A program made the position numbers and the translations under genes. 64,000 nt of DNA. Origin: Actinoplanes derwentensis. Its GTDB lineage: Bacteria; Actinomycetota; Actinomycetes; Mycobacteriales; Micromonosporaceae. Of the stretch, positions 1 to 7,091 are shown piece after piece. Under the pieces are notes generated by a model that worked only from the letters and a program-made list of their open reading frames with translations, ran no database searches and was not told the origin of the DNA. Each line of letters opens with the position of its first letter. Within the stretch, counting starts at the first letter, position 1. The DNA lies in contig NZ_LT629758.1 of the NCBI RefSeq assembly GCF_900104725.1, forward strand, positions 7,898,001 through 7,962,000. The letters are read 5' to 3'.

Positions 1-1
1 C

Positions 2-1036
2 GCGGAGGCCGTCCCGACGGTCAACTGCCCGGGCGTGCGGATCAACGTGGCGGTACCGGCCCAGGCGCAGGCCGAGGTGCAGAGCAACCTCCAGCTGCTC
101 AACACGCAGATCAACGAGGCCAACACCCGACTGAAGAACACCGTCGGCCAGGGTGGCCCCGCCTTCATCCAGAACGCCATCCTCGGCCCGCTGGCAGACA
201 AGCGCTTCGCGACCATCAACCGGATGGAGACTGCGATCGGCCGCAACGCCGCCAAGCCGGACCTGAACGCCGAGGGCCTCAAGACCTGCTCGCTGAACCA
301 GGGTGGTGGCGCCTCCGCCGCACAGCCGACAGCAGTGCCGACCGCCGCTGCCGGTGGCGCGACCGGTGGTAACGCCGCCGCCGGCGTCGGTGTCATCAGC
401 TGCCCGCAGGTGGCCGTGAACGTGGCCGTGCCGGAGTCGGCCGCCGACGAGGTGCGCCGCAACCTGGAGCTGCTCAACACGCAGATCAGCGAGTCCAACA
501 CTCGGCTGAAGAACACCGTCGGCCAGGGTGGCGCAGCCTTCGTGCAGAACGCGATCCTCGGCCCGCTGGCGAGCAAGCGGTTCGCGACGATCAACCGGAT
601 CGAGACCGCGATCGGCCGCCGCGCCGCCAAGCCGAACCTGAACGCCGAAGGCCTGCAGACCTGCAAGGTGATCACCAGCGGTACCGCTCAGGCGCAGGGC
701 ACCCAGATCAACGTCGCGAACGCCGCCGCTCTCGCGGCTTCGGCCGGCAAGATCAGCTGCCCGGCGGTCAAGGTCAACGTGGCGATCCCGGCTCAGGCCG
801 CCGCCGAGGTGCAGCGCAACCTGGAACTGCTCAACACCCAGATCGCCGAGTCCCAGAAGCGCCTGGAGACCTCAGTCGGCCAGGGTGGCGCCGCCTTCGT
901 GCAGAACGCGATCCTCGGCCCGCTGGCGAGCAAGCGGTTCGCCACGATCAACCGGATCGAGACCGCGATCGGCCGCAACGCCGCCAAGCCGAACCTGAAC
1001 GCTGAGGGCCTGCAGACCTGCACGGTCGTCAAGTAA
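2..1036 (+). CDS. Secreted-type protein with three tandem 88-residue Cys repeats (5' end outside window)
   Basis: The reading frame is open from the first bases of the window, so the true start lies upstream; the first in-frame GTG at 35 falls inside repeat 1 and is not the start. The visible 344 residues are three copies of a unit that begins Cys-Pro-x-Val, continues NVAVP, LLNTQI, VGQGG, QNAILGPLA and KRFATINR, and ends LNAEGLxTC. Each unit has one Cys at each end, suggesting one disulfide per unit and an extracytoplasmic location. Linkers between units are Ala/Gly/Thr-rich. I do not recognise the family and assign no function. A strong hairpin follows the stop. Confidence 0.85.
   Translation, partial: AEAVPTVNCPGVRINVAVPAQAQAEVQSNLQLLNTQINEANTRLKNTVGQGGPAFIQNAILGPLADKRFATINRMETAIGRNAAKPDLNAEGLKTCSLNQGGGASAAQPTAVPTAAAGGATGGNAAAGVGVISCPQVAVNVAVPESAADEVRRNLELLNTQISESNTRLKNTVGQGGAAFVQNAILGPLASKRFATINRIETAIGRRAAKPNLNAEGLQTCKVITSGTAQAQGTQINVANAAALAASAGKISCPAVKVNVAIPAQAAAEVQRNLELLNTQIAESQKRLETSVGQGGAAFVQNAILGPLASKRFATINRIETAIGRNAAKPNLNAEGLQTCTVVK
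26..1021 (+). repeat. Three 264-nt in-frame tandem repeats
   Basis: Units run 26-289, 401-664 and 758-1021, each exactly 264 nt from the first to the last Cys codon. They are separated by linkers of 111 and 93 nt that are not alike. Units 2 and 3 are closest to each other. Exact length conservation with variable linkers indicates domain duplication under structural constraint. Confidence 0.9.
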
Positions 1037-1049
1037 CAGTCGTCGGCAA

Positions 1050-1100
1050 AGAATCTCCGGGCGCCCCCGCCGCAGCGGGACGCCCGGAGATTCTGCTTTT
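1050..1100 (+). terminator. Rho-independent-type hairpin
   Basis: A 14-bp perfect stem (1050-1063 with 1081-1094) is followed by GCTTTTC. It lies just after the repeat-protein stop and can also serve the convergent gene at 1119. Confidence 0.8.
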
Positions 1101-1118
1101 CACCACACGTGCCGAGGC

Positions 1119-1571
1119 TCAGCCCCGGCCGATGCCGCCGACCTGCGAGATGACGTTCGACGCGTTGACGCCGCCGCTGTTGCTGCTGTTGCCGGTGCCG
1201 ATCAGCGTGTTGCCGACATTGCTCAGGATGAACTGGTTGAGCACCGAGATGTTGTAGACGTACTGGTTCGTCGTGCTGCTCTGGTGGCCGGGACGGTTCT
1301 GGATCGGCTGCCGGCCGAAACCGGGCTGCCGCCGGTCCTGGCCGAACGAGGGCCGCCGGTCCTGGCCGAACGATGGCTGCCGATCCTGGTGGAACGAGGG
1401 TCGCCGGTCGTGGCCGTAGGACGGCTGCCGATCCTGGTACGACGAGGAGCCGCCGTTGCAGCAGGGCCGTCCGTGGTCGCTGGGGGTCGCGGCCGACACG
1501 GGGCCGGCGAGGGCGAGGCTCGCGCCGGTGGCGAGCATCAGGCCTGCGGTGTAAACGGTGACACGACGCAT
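1119..1571 (-). CDS. Small secreted protein with Arg/Gln-rich PSF repeats
   Basis: 150 residues. The start is placed at the ATG at 1571 because AAGGA precedes it and the protein then opens with a signal peptide (MRRVTVYTAGLML...VSA); a longer frame to 1742 has no such support. After a CC pair come several DRRPSFGQ-type repeats (about residues 45-90), then an Asn/Gly/Ser-rich tail (YNISVLNQFILSNVGNT). The tail resembles the hydrophobic, Asn-rich ends of surface-assembling proteins, but no family was recognised. It is convergent with the 88-residue-repeat protein. Confidence 0.75.
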   Translation of the reverse strand: MRRVTVYTAGLMLATGASLALAGPVSAATPSDHGRPCCNGGSSSYQDRQPSYGHDRRPSFHQDRQPSFGQDRRPSFGQDRRQPGFGRQPIQNRPGHQSSTTNQYVYNISVLNQFILSNVGNTLIGTGNSSNSGGVNASNVISQVGGIGRG

Positions 1572-1772
1572 GATGATCCTTACGGGTGAAAAATCATGGA
1601 TTGGGTCCGGTTTGCCCGACGATGCTGAGCTTTCATAGGTGGAAAACGAGGCATCAAACCGGTGGTTTACGGTGAATCCATGAAATGTCGCCTTTCGAGG
1701 GACCTTTGACGACCAGCCGTAACGACGACGGGGGCAGGCCACTGTGGCCTGCCCCCGTCGTACCGGAGAAGA

Positions 1773-3017
1773 TCAGTTGACCTCCGCCAGGTAGGCAGTC
1801 GCCTTCTCCGGATCGACGAACCAGTTGAGGAAGTCGTTCGGATCCACGAAACCGGCCGCGAACCGGCGGGCGATCCGCTCGTTCTGCGACGCGGCGCCGA
1901 GGATCTGCTGCACGTGCGGCGGCAACGGCTGCACCATGGCGTTGGTCCAGCCGGTGACGGCCTGACCGTGCGCGGTCCAGAAGCCTTCGAACGTGTCGGT
2001 CATCCATTGCTCGTCGAACGGCTGGTCACCGCGGGCCAGGATCGCCTTCAGATAGTGGTGTGCCGCCTTGGCCGCGGTGTTGCTGCCCTGACCGGTGATC
2101 GGGTCGTTGGCGATGACCACGTCCGCGAGACCCAGCACCTTGCCACCACCGGGCAGATGCGCGACCGGACGGCGGACGGTCGGCGTGTACCGGCCGTGCA
2201 GGGTGGCCTTCGCATCGGTGAGCCGCACGTTCCCGGCCCGCTCGTGCACCCACGGCAGGTATTCGCGGATCAGGCCCAGGGTGAGCGCGAGATGCTGCTC
2301 CGGAGCCATCCGGCCCTGGTGCCCGGCCCAGCGGTCCACCGGGCCACCGGGGACGGCCTCCCAGAACAGGATGTCGCACGGCCCGGTGTGGGTCAGGCCG
2401 GGGATCACGAACAATTCACCGAGCCCGGGTACGGCGTGGAAGCCGACGTGCGGAACCGGCCACTGCGGGTCGGGTTCCAGCCCGTGCACGTAGGCGACGG
2501 CCAGTCCACGCTGCGGCTCGGCGTACGGCGAACGGCTCGGGTCCCGGTCGAACATCGCCACCAGATCACCCTTGCCGGCCGCGACGACGGTCAGGTCGTA
2601 CCGGCCGATCTGGGTCAGCGCGTCCAGGTCCTGGGTGGTGACCGCGTTGTAGATGACGTCGACACCACACTCCTCGGCGTCCTGCAGCCAGCGGGCCATC
2701 TTGATCCGCTGGTCGGTGGACTGGGCCGGCTTGTCCAGCGGCGCGGTGATCTGCAGGGCGAGCTGGCCGGGCGGAGCGGAGAGGGCGACCCGCAGACCGT
2801 TGATCGGCGGCGCCTCGTTCTCCCAGTGATTCAGGCCGTACGCGCGTTCGGTCTCCAGCGACATGTCGAACATCGCCTGGGTCGAGGTGACCCAGCCGTT
2901 GCGGATCTCGTCGGGGGTGCGCGCCGACATCAGGGTGACCTCGTAACCCTCGGCCCGCAGGCTGAGGGCGAGCTGGAGGCCGGCCTGACCGGCCCCCACG
3001 ATGAGAATCTTGCGCAA
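1773..3017 (-). CDS. StyA-like (styrene/indole monooxygenase family) FAD-dependent oxidoreductase
   Basis: 414 residues, the usual length of StyA-type group E flavoprotein monooxygenases. These use reduced FAD supplied by a separate reductase to epoxidise or hydroxylate aromatic or alkene substrates. The N-terminus has the Rossmann motif GAGQAG (about residues 8-13); a second FAD segment, DPITGQGSNTAAKAA, lies in the last third. Start is a TTG at 3017 with a perfect AGGAGG seven bases upstream; a longer frame overlaps the conservon GTPase and is rejected. It lies 23 bp behind cvnD on the same strand, so it is probably the terminal gene of the conservon operon. The substrate is unknown. Confidence 0.85.
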   Translation of the reverse strand: MRKILIVGAGQAGLQLALSLRAEGYEVTLMSARTPDEIRNGWVTSTQAMFDMSLETERAYGLNHWENEAPPINGLRVALSAPPGQLALQITAPLDKPAQSTDQRIKMARWLQDAEECGVDVIYNAVTTQDLDALTQIGRYDLTVVAAGKGDLVAMFDRDPSRSPYAEPQRGLAVAYVHGLEPDPQWPVPHVGFHAVPGLGELFVIPGLTHTGPCDILFWEAVPGGPVDRWAGHQGRMAPEQHLALTLGLIREYLPWVHERAGNVRLTDAKATLHGRYTPTVRRPVAHLPGGGKVLGLADVVIANDPITGQGSNTAAKAAHHYLKAILARGDQPFDEQWMTDTFEGFWTAHGQAVTGWTNAMVQPLPPHVQQILGAASQNERIARRFAAGFVDPNDFLNWFVDPEKATAYLAEVN

Positions 3018-3040
3018 GGGGGTGCCTCCTGTGTGCTGTG

Positions 3041-3634
3041 CTATCCGATGGCCTGTTTCGCCGCGTGATCCACGACGGTCAGCAGGGCCTGCGCGACGTG
3101 GCGGGCGCTGCGGATGTCCGCGGCGATCAGCGGGACGTGCGACGGGAGCGTGAGGGCCTCCCGAACTTCGGAGAGTTCGTGCGTGGCTACCCCGTGGAAC
3201 AGATTGACACAGACGATCCACGGTACGTCCGTGTCGTTCTCGAAGTAGTTGACCGCGGCGAACGAGTTCTCCAGGTTGTTGGTGTCGACCAGGACCAGCG
3301 CGCCGACCGCACCCCGGACCAGGTCGTCCCACATCGGCCAGAACCGGGGCTGGCCGGGCGTACCGAACAGGTAGAGCACCAGCGCCTCGTCGATGGTGAT
3401 CCGGCCGAAGTCCATCGCCACCGTGGTGGTGACCTTGTCGATGCCGGGATCGAGACGGTCGATCTGGGCGGCCGCCGCGGTCATCCAGGACTCGGTGCGG
3501 ATCGCCGGGATCTCCGAGATGGCCTCGACCGCGGTGGTCTTGCCGACCCCGAAACCACCCGCGATGACGATCTTGGCCGAGGTCATCCGATCCGACACGG
3601 GTTTGCCGTCAGGTGAGTCGGACAAGGCCGGCAC
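3041..3634 (-). CDS. cvnD: Conservon small GTPase (CvnD-type)
   Basis: 197 residues. The P-loop GGFGVGKTT follows TSAKIVIA near the N-terminus, and the G3-like segment LFGTPGQPRFWPMW is typical of the actinobacterial CvnD branch of Ras-like GTPases. In the conservon model this GTPase cycles with the roadblock and DUF742 partners at a membrane-associated kinase-like protein. GTG start at 3634 with GGAGAG upstream; it overlaps the end of cvnC by 26 nt, indicating translational coupling. Confidence 0.92.
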   Translation of the reverse strand: MPALSDSPDGKPVSDRMTSAKIVIAGGFGVGKTTAVEAISEIPAIRTESWMTAAAAQIDRLDPGIDKVTTTVAMDFGRITIDEALVLYLFGTPGQPRFWPMWDDLVRGAVGALVLVDTNNLENSFAAVNYFENDTDVPWIVCVNLFHGVATHELSEVREALTLPSHVPLIAADIRSARHVAQALLTVVDHAAKQAIG

Positions 3635-3959
3635 GGAGTCTCTCCAGAAGCGCTAGATCTTGTGAGGGCCGGGCTTCGTGCACCACCAGCTGACCGATTT
3701 TGAGCAGGTCGCTGATCAGCACCCGGGTCAGGCCGAGGGGCAGCCCGCAACTCGCCGACAGTTCGGCCACCGAGCACATCCGCCGCGCCTGCTCGTAGAG
3801 CGTCCGGGACGCCGGGGCCAGGCTGGCGGCGAGCAACGGGTCGTACCGGTTGCCGGTGGACACCAGCGTGTGGATCAGCAGCGGGCTACGGCTGCCGGTC
3901 CGCCCACGGGCGGTCATGTAGGGGCGCACCTTCCAGTGCAGCCCCGGCCTTCGGGCCAT
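3609..3959 (-). CDS. cvnC: DUF742 conservon protein (CvnC-type)
   Basis: 116 residues with the RPYMTARGRT motif (about residues 12-21) that marks DUF742, followed by a winged-helix-like region (SVAELSASCGLPLGLTRVLISDLL). Family members act with the neighbouring GTPase and roadblock protein in conservon signalling. The gene is 13 bp behind cvnB and overlaps cvnD. Confidence 0.92.
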   Translation of the reverse strand: MARRPGLHWKVRPYMTARGRTGSRSPLLIHTLVSTGNRYDPLLAASLAPASRTLYEQARRMCSVAELSASCGLPLGLTRVLISDLLKIGQLVVHEARPSQDLALLERLRAGLVRLT

Positions 3960-3972
3960 GCGGGGCCTCCGT

Positions 3973-4434
3973 TCAGCGGGCCGGTGCGGGCAGGGTGTTC
4001 TGATGCAGCGCGTTCCGGGTCTCCGGGGTCAGCGCGTGACCGACGGCCTGACTGAACCTGGTCATGGCGTACCCGAGGTGCCCGATCTGGGTCTGCGGCT
4101 GCGCCGACACCAGCAGCGCCGCGACGAACTCGCCGGCCGGATCCTCGATCCGCAGGAAGGCCAGGTGACCGTGTGGGTAGCGGATGCTCAGGTTCTCCGG
4201 GGCACCGAGCCGCAGCAGGCCGCCGAGCTGGCCGGTGATGCCGAGGAAGCCGGCGGCCAGTGCCGCGACGCTCTCCGCGTGCTCCCGGCTCAGGTGGCCG
4301 GACGAGGCGAGCTGGAGTCCGTCGGCGGAGACCAGGACGACCGCGGTGATCGTCGGCACCTCACGGACGAGTTGGCCGATCAGCCAGGAGACATCCGGCT
4401 GCCCGCCGTCGGTGTTGGATCGGAAGTCGGTCAT
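3973..4434 (-). CDS. cvnB: Roadblock/LC7 protein (CvnB-type)
   Basis: 153 residues. The N-terminal VSWLIGQLVREVPTITAVVLVSADGL is the classic start of the bacterial MglB/roadblock fold, which dimerises and regulates small GTPases. The ATG at 4434 overlaps the cvnA stop as ATGA, so translation is coupled to the kinase-like gene. Confidence 0.92.
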   Translation of the reverse strand: MTDFRSNTDGGQPDVSWLIGQLVREVPTITAVVLVSADGLQLASSGHLSREHAESVAALAAGFLGITGQLGGLLRLGAPENLSIRYPHGHLAFLRIEDPAGEFVAALLVSAQPQTQIGHLGYAMTRFSQAVGHALTPETRNALHQNTLPAPAR

Positions 4435-5519
4435 AACGGTCCTTCGGTCTGCCTGGGAAGCACGATGCTGGGTGGGGCCTTGGCGCGCGCGGCGTCGACG
4501 CCCGCGTTGAAGTCGGCGGCGTCGTCGTGCCAGCTGGTCTGATGGACCCGCGTGGTGGTCGGGAGCGGCGGCGGGTCGATGCCGCGGACACTGGCCGGCA
4601 CCCGGCGGGGCATCACCGGTTTCAGAGCCGGCAGCGCCATGGTCACGTCGTTGGCCGGCGTGGGCCGGACTTCGTGGCTGATCAGCGCGGTCTCCGGGGA
4701 CGGGGAGGTCGGGCGCGGCGTCGCGCCGAGCAGACCCGCGTCGATCAGCAGCAGGGCGACCGTGCCACCCGGCTGCCGGGGCACCAGCCGGACCCGCAGC
4801 CCCCGGTGCCGACGGGTGAGCACGGCCGCGACGGACAGGCCCAGGTGCGCCGGCCGCAACTCGTCGGCGGCCGGGCCGTCCGCACCGTCCAGCAGCCGTT
4901 CGATCCACGGCAGGTGCGCCGGGTTCAGGCCGATGCCGTTGTCCTCGACCCGGATCACCACGTCACCCTCGCCGGTCAGGTGCGCGGAGATGGCGACCGG
5001 TTCGGTCGGCGGGGAGTAACGATCGGCGTTGTCGATCAACTCGGTCAGGATCCGGATCACGTCGTCGGCGGCCACCGCGGCCACCGCGAGATCGGCGATC
5101 GAACCGAAGTGCAGGCGCTCGTAATGCTCGACGGCGGCGCCGGCCGCGTGCGCGATGTCGTGCAGTGACGTGATCTGCTGGTCCGGATCGTCGAGCGGCT
5201 CGCCGGTGAGGACCCGCAGGTTCTCGGCGAGGCGACGGACCCGGGTGACCGAATGATCGATGCGGAACAGGATTTTGCGCCGTTCGGCGTCCTGTTCACG
5301 GAATTCGGCTTCCCCGATGTGGTGGACGGCCTCCCACGTAAGAGTGAGCAGCCGGAGTGCGAATTCACCGGCGACCGGGCGCCAGGGATCCGGTGCCTTC
5401 TCCTCGATGGGTGGCGTCGGCTCGTCCGGTTCGTCCGGCTCAGGTGCGCTGGTGACGGGAACGTCCTGGACGGGTTGCCGTCGGCGCCACCAGGTAGTCC
5501 AGCGGCCTGCCCCAGGCAT
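4431..5519 (-). CDS. cvnA: Histidine-kinase-like ATPase of a conservon (CvnA-type), soluble short form
   Basis: 362 residues from the ATG at 5519, which has GGGGAG upstream. A proline/acidic linker (about 25-45) precedes a helical DHp-like region with RRKILFRIDHSVTRVRR. The HATPase_c domain follows, with N-box ELIDNADRYSPP and G1-box VEDNGIGL. The C-terminal about 90 residues are Pro/Thr-rich and unstructured. Unlike many CvnA proteins there is no transmembrane segment or extracellular sensor domain, so it must sense an intracellular cue or an unlinked partner. First gene of the cvnABCD-monooxygenase operon. Confidence 0.88.
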   Translation of the reverse strand: MPGAGRWTTWWRRRQPVQDVPVTSAPEPDEPDEPTPPIEEKAPDPWRPVAGEFALRLLTLTWEAVHHIGEAEFREQDAERRKILFRIDHSVTRVRRLAENLRVLTGEPLDDPDQQITSLHDIAHAAGAAVEHYERLHFGSIADLAVAAVAADDVIRILTELIDNADRYSPPTEPVAISAHLTGEGDVVIRVEDNGIGLNPAHLPWIERLLDGADGPAADELRPAHLGLSVAAVLTRRHRGLRVRLVPRQPGGTVALLLIDAGLLGATPRPTSPSPETALISHEVRPTPANDVTMALPALKPVMPRRVPASVRGIDPPPLPTTTRVHQTSWHDDAADFNAGVDAARAKAPPSIVLPRQTEGPL

Positions 5520-5765
5520 CGATTTCTCCCCAATCAGCCTTCTGTCGTACCGCAACGGAAGAAGATCACCGACTACGAAGTCTGTACCGTACCCGCCGTA
5601 TTGCCACGATGGCTATCCGTCATATTGACGACGCCGCCCGCCCGCCGGAAGCGGAAAATCCGGCCCGCGCGGACGTCTGCCGCGGATCGATGCAACCCGG
5701 AGCGGCGGTTTCCCGTAGGAGGGGCGACCTGAACCGAGTGGGATGAACGAAAGGCGGGTGACCGG

Positions 5766-6269
5766 GTGAGACGGGCTTCCGAACGGGAACGTGAGTTCAC
5801 CGAGTTCGTGACGGTACGGCGCGCTGCTCTGGTGCGCACGGCCTCGCTGCTGGTCTCCGGGGACACGGCCAAGGCCGAGGACGTGGTGCAGACAGCCCTG
5901 ATCAAGCTGTATCTGGCGTGGTCGAAGGTGCGCCCGGAGACGGCCGACGCGTACGCGCGGAGATGTGTCGTCAACGCGGCCACCGATGAGCATCGCAGTC
6001 TGTTCCGCCGCCGTGAGCAGGTGCGTGCGGTGCTGCCGGAGGTCGCCGTCGACGCGCACGACGGTTCGGACCGGACCATGTTCGGACTGCTGGCGACGTT
6101 GCGGCCGAGCATGCGGGCCGCGGTCGTGCTGCGGTACGTCGAGGGACTCAGTGTCGCCGAGACAGCCGATGCCATGGGCTGCAGCGAGGGCAACGTCAAG
6201 AGCCAGAGCGCCCGTGGACTGCAACGGCTCCGCGAAATTCTTCCCACTCCTCTGCACCGCGTCGCCTGA
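5766..6269 (+). CDS. SigE-family RNA polymerase sigma factor
   Basis: 167 residues with sigma region 2 (DVVQTALIKLYLAWSKV) and region 4 (LSVAETADAMGCSEGNVKSQSARGLQRLR). This matches the actinobacterial SigE subfamily of ECF sigma factors, which often have atypical membrane partners. GTG start at 5766; the purine-rich AAAGG upstream is rather distant. The membrane protein 21 bp downstream is the likely regulator. The gene is divergent from the conservon, sharing a 246-bp upstream region. Confidence 0.88.
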   Translation: MRRASEREREFTEFVTVRRAALVRTASLLVSGDTAKAEDVVQTALIKLYLAWSKVRPETADAYARRCVVNAATDEHRSLFRRREQVRAVLPEVAVDAHDGSDRTMFGLLATLRPSMRAAVVLRYVEGLSVAETADAMGCSEGNVKSQSARGLQRLREILPTPLHRVA

Positions 6270-6290
6270 CGCCCCGAGAAAGGAACACTC

Positions 6291-6980
6291 ATGACCGACG
6301 TACAGGACATCCTGCGTAATCTCTCCGTCGCTCCCGGCCAGAGCGGCCCGGAAGTCGTCGCCGCCGATGTGGCCCGTGGCCGGCAGGCGGCGTCCCGTCG
6401 CAGTCGCCGCCGGTTCGCCTTCGCCGGAGCGTTCGTGGCCGTCGCGGTCGCGGCCACGGCGGGTGTCGGCCAGTTCGGTGGCTCGGCCGATCCGTCCGGG
6501 TCGTCGCAGGCCGCACCGGCCTCGCAGCCGGTGGTGCCGGCGCGGCTCAAGCTGGTCTCCTACACCGGCGCACAGCCGGTCGGGTTCAAGGTCAGCACGG
6601 TGCCGGACAGCTGGCTGGTCGTCTCCTCCGACACGTCGGGATTCGTGGTCGAGCCGCCCACCCGCGGCGAGCTGCCCGGCGACGCCGGCGGTGGCCTCAG
6701 CCTGGAGGGCCGGATCGCGGTCTCGCTGCAGGGCCTCTCGCACTTCCCGGACGAGTCGCCGATCAAGAAGGTGGACATCAACGGCCGTACCGGAGAGCTG
6801 GGGCACCCGCTCGAAGCGCCCGGCAAGCTGTCCGACACCCGCTGGCTGTTCTTCCCGGACGCCTCCGGCAAGAGCGTGAACGTGCAGGTCCCGGGCGATG
6901 TCGACCTCAGTGACGAGCAAGTCATCGACTTCGCCGAGGGCGTCTCGGTCACCGGCGACGCGGTCGAGATCGGCGGCTGA
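6291..6980 (+). CDS. Single-pass membrane protein, probable anti-sigma partner
   Basis: 229 residues. A short cytoplasmic N-terminus (MTDVQDILRNLSVAPG) ends in a basic stretch (RRSRRR), then one transmembrane helix (about 41-62, FAFAGAFVAVAVAATAGVG). An extracytoplasmic domain of about 160 residues follows. The arrangement directly behind a SigE-type sigma gene is typical of membrane proteins co-transcribed with this subfamily. No zinc-binding HxxxCxxC motif is present, so an anti-sigma role is inferred from context. AAAGGA lies seven bases before the ATG. Confidence 0.7.
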   Translation: MTDVQDILRNLSVAPGQSGPEVVAADVARGRQAASRRSRRRFAFAGAFVAVAVAATAGVGQFGGSADPSGSSQAAPASQPVVPARLKLVSYTGAQPVGFKVSTVPDSWLVVSSDTSGFVVEPPTRGELPGDAGGGLSLEGRIAVSLQGLSHFPDESPIKKVDINGRTGELGHPLEAPGKLSDTRWLFFPDASGKSVNVQVPGDVDLSDEQVIDFAEGVSVTGDAVEIGG

Positions 6981-7091
6981 CCGGAAAGGTTGCAGTGCGG
7001 GCGAGATAGAGACATTTAGCATTTTCGCTGCTCGGCAATGCACCGATCGCTCCCTACGAACGTCGAGATATCGAGTCGAGGGAGTGACGCG

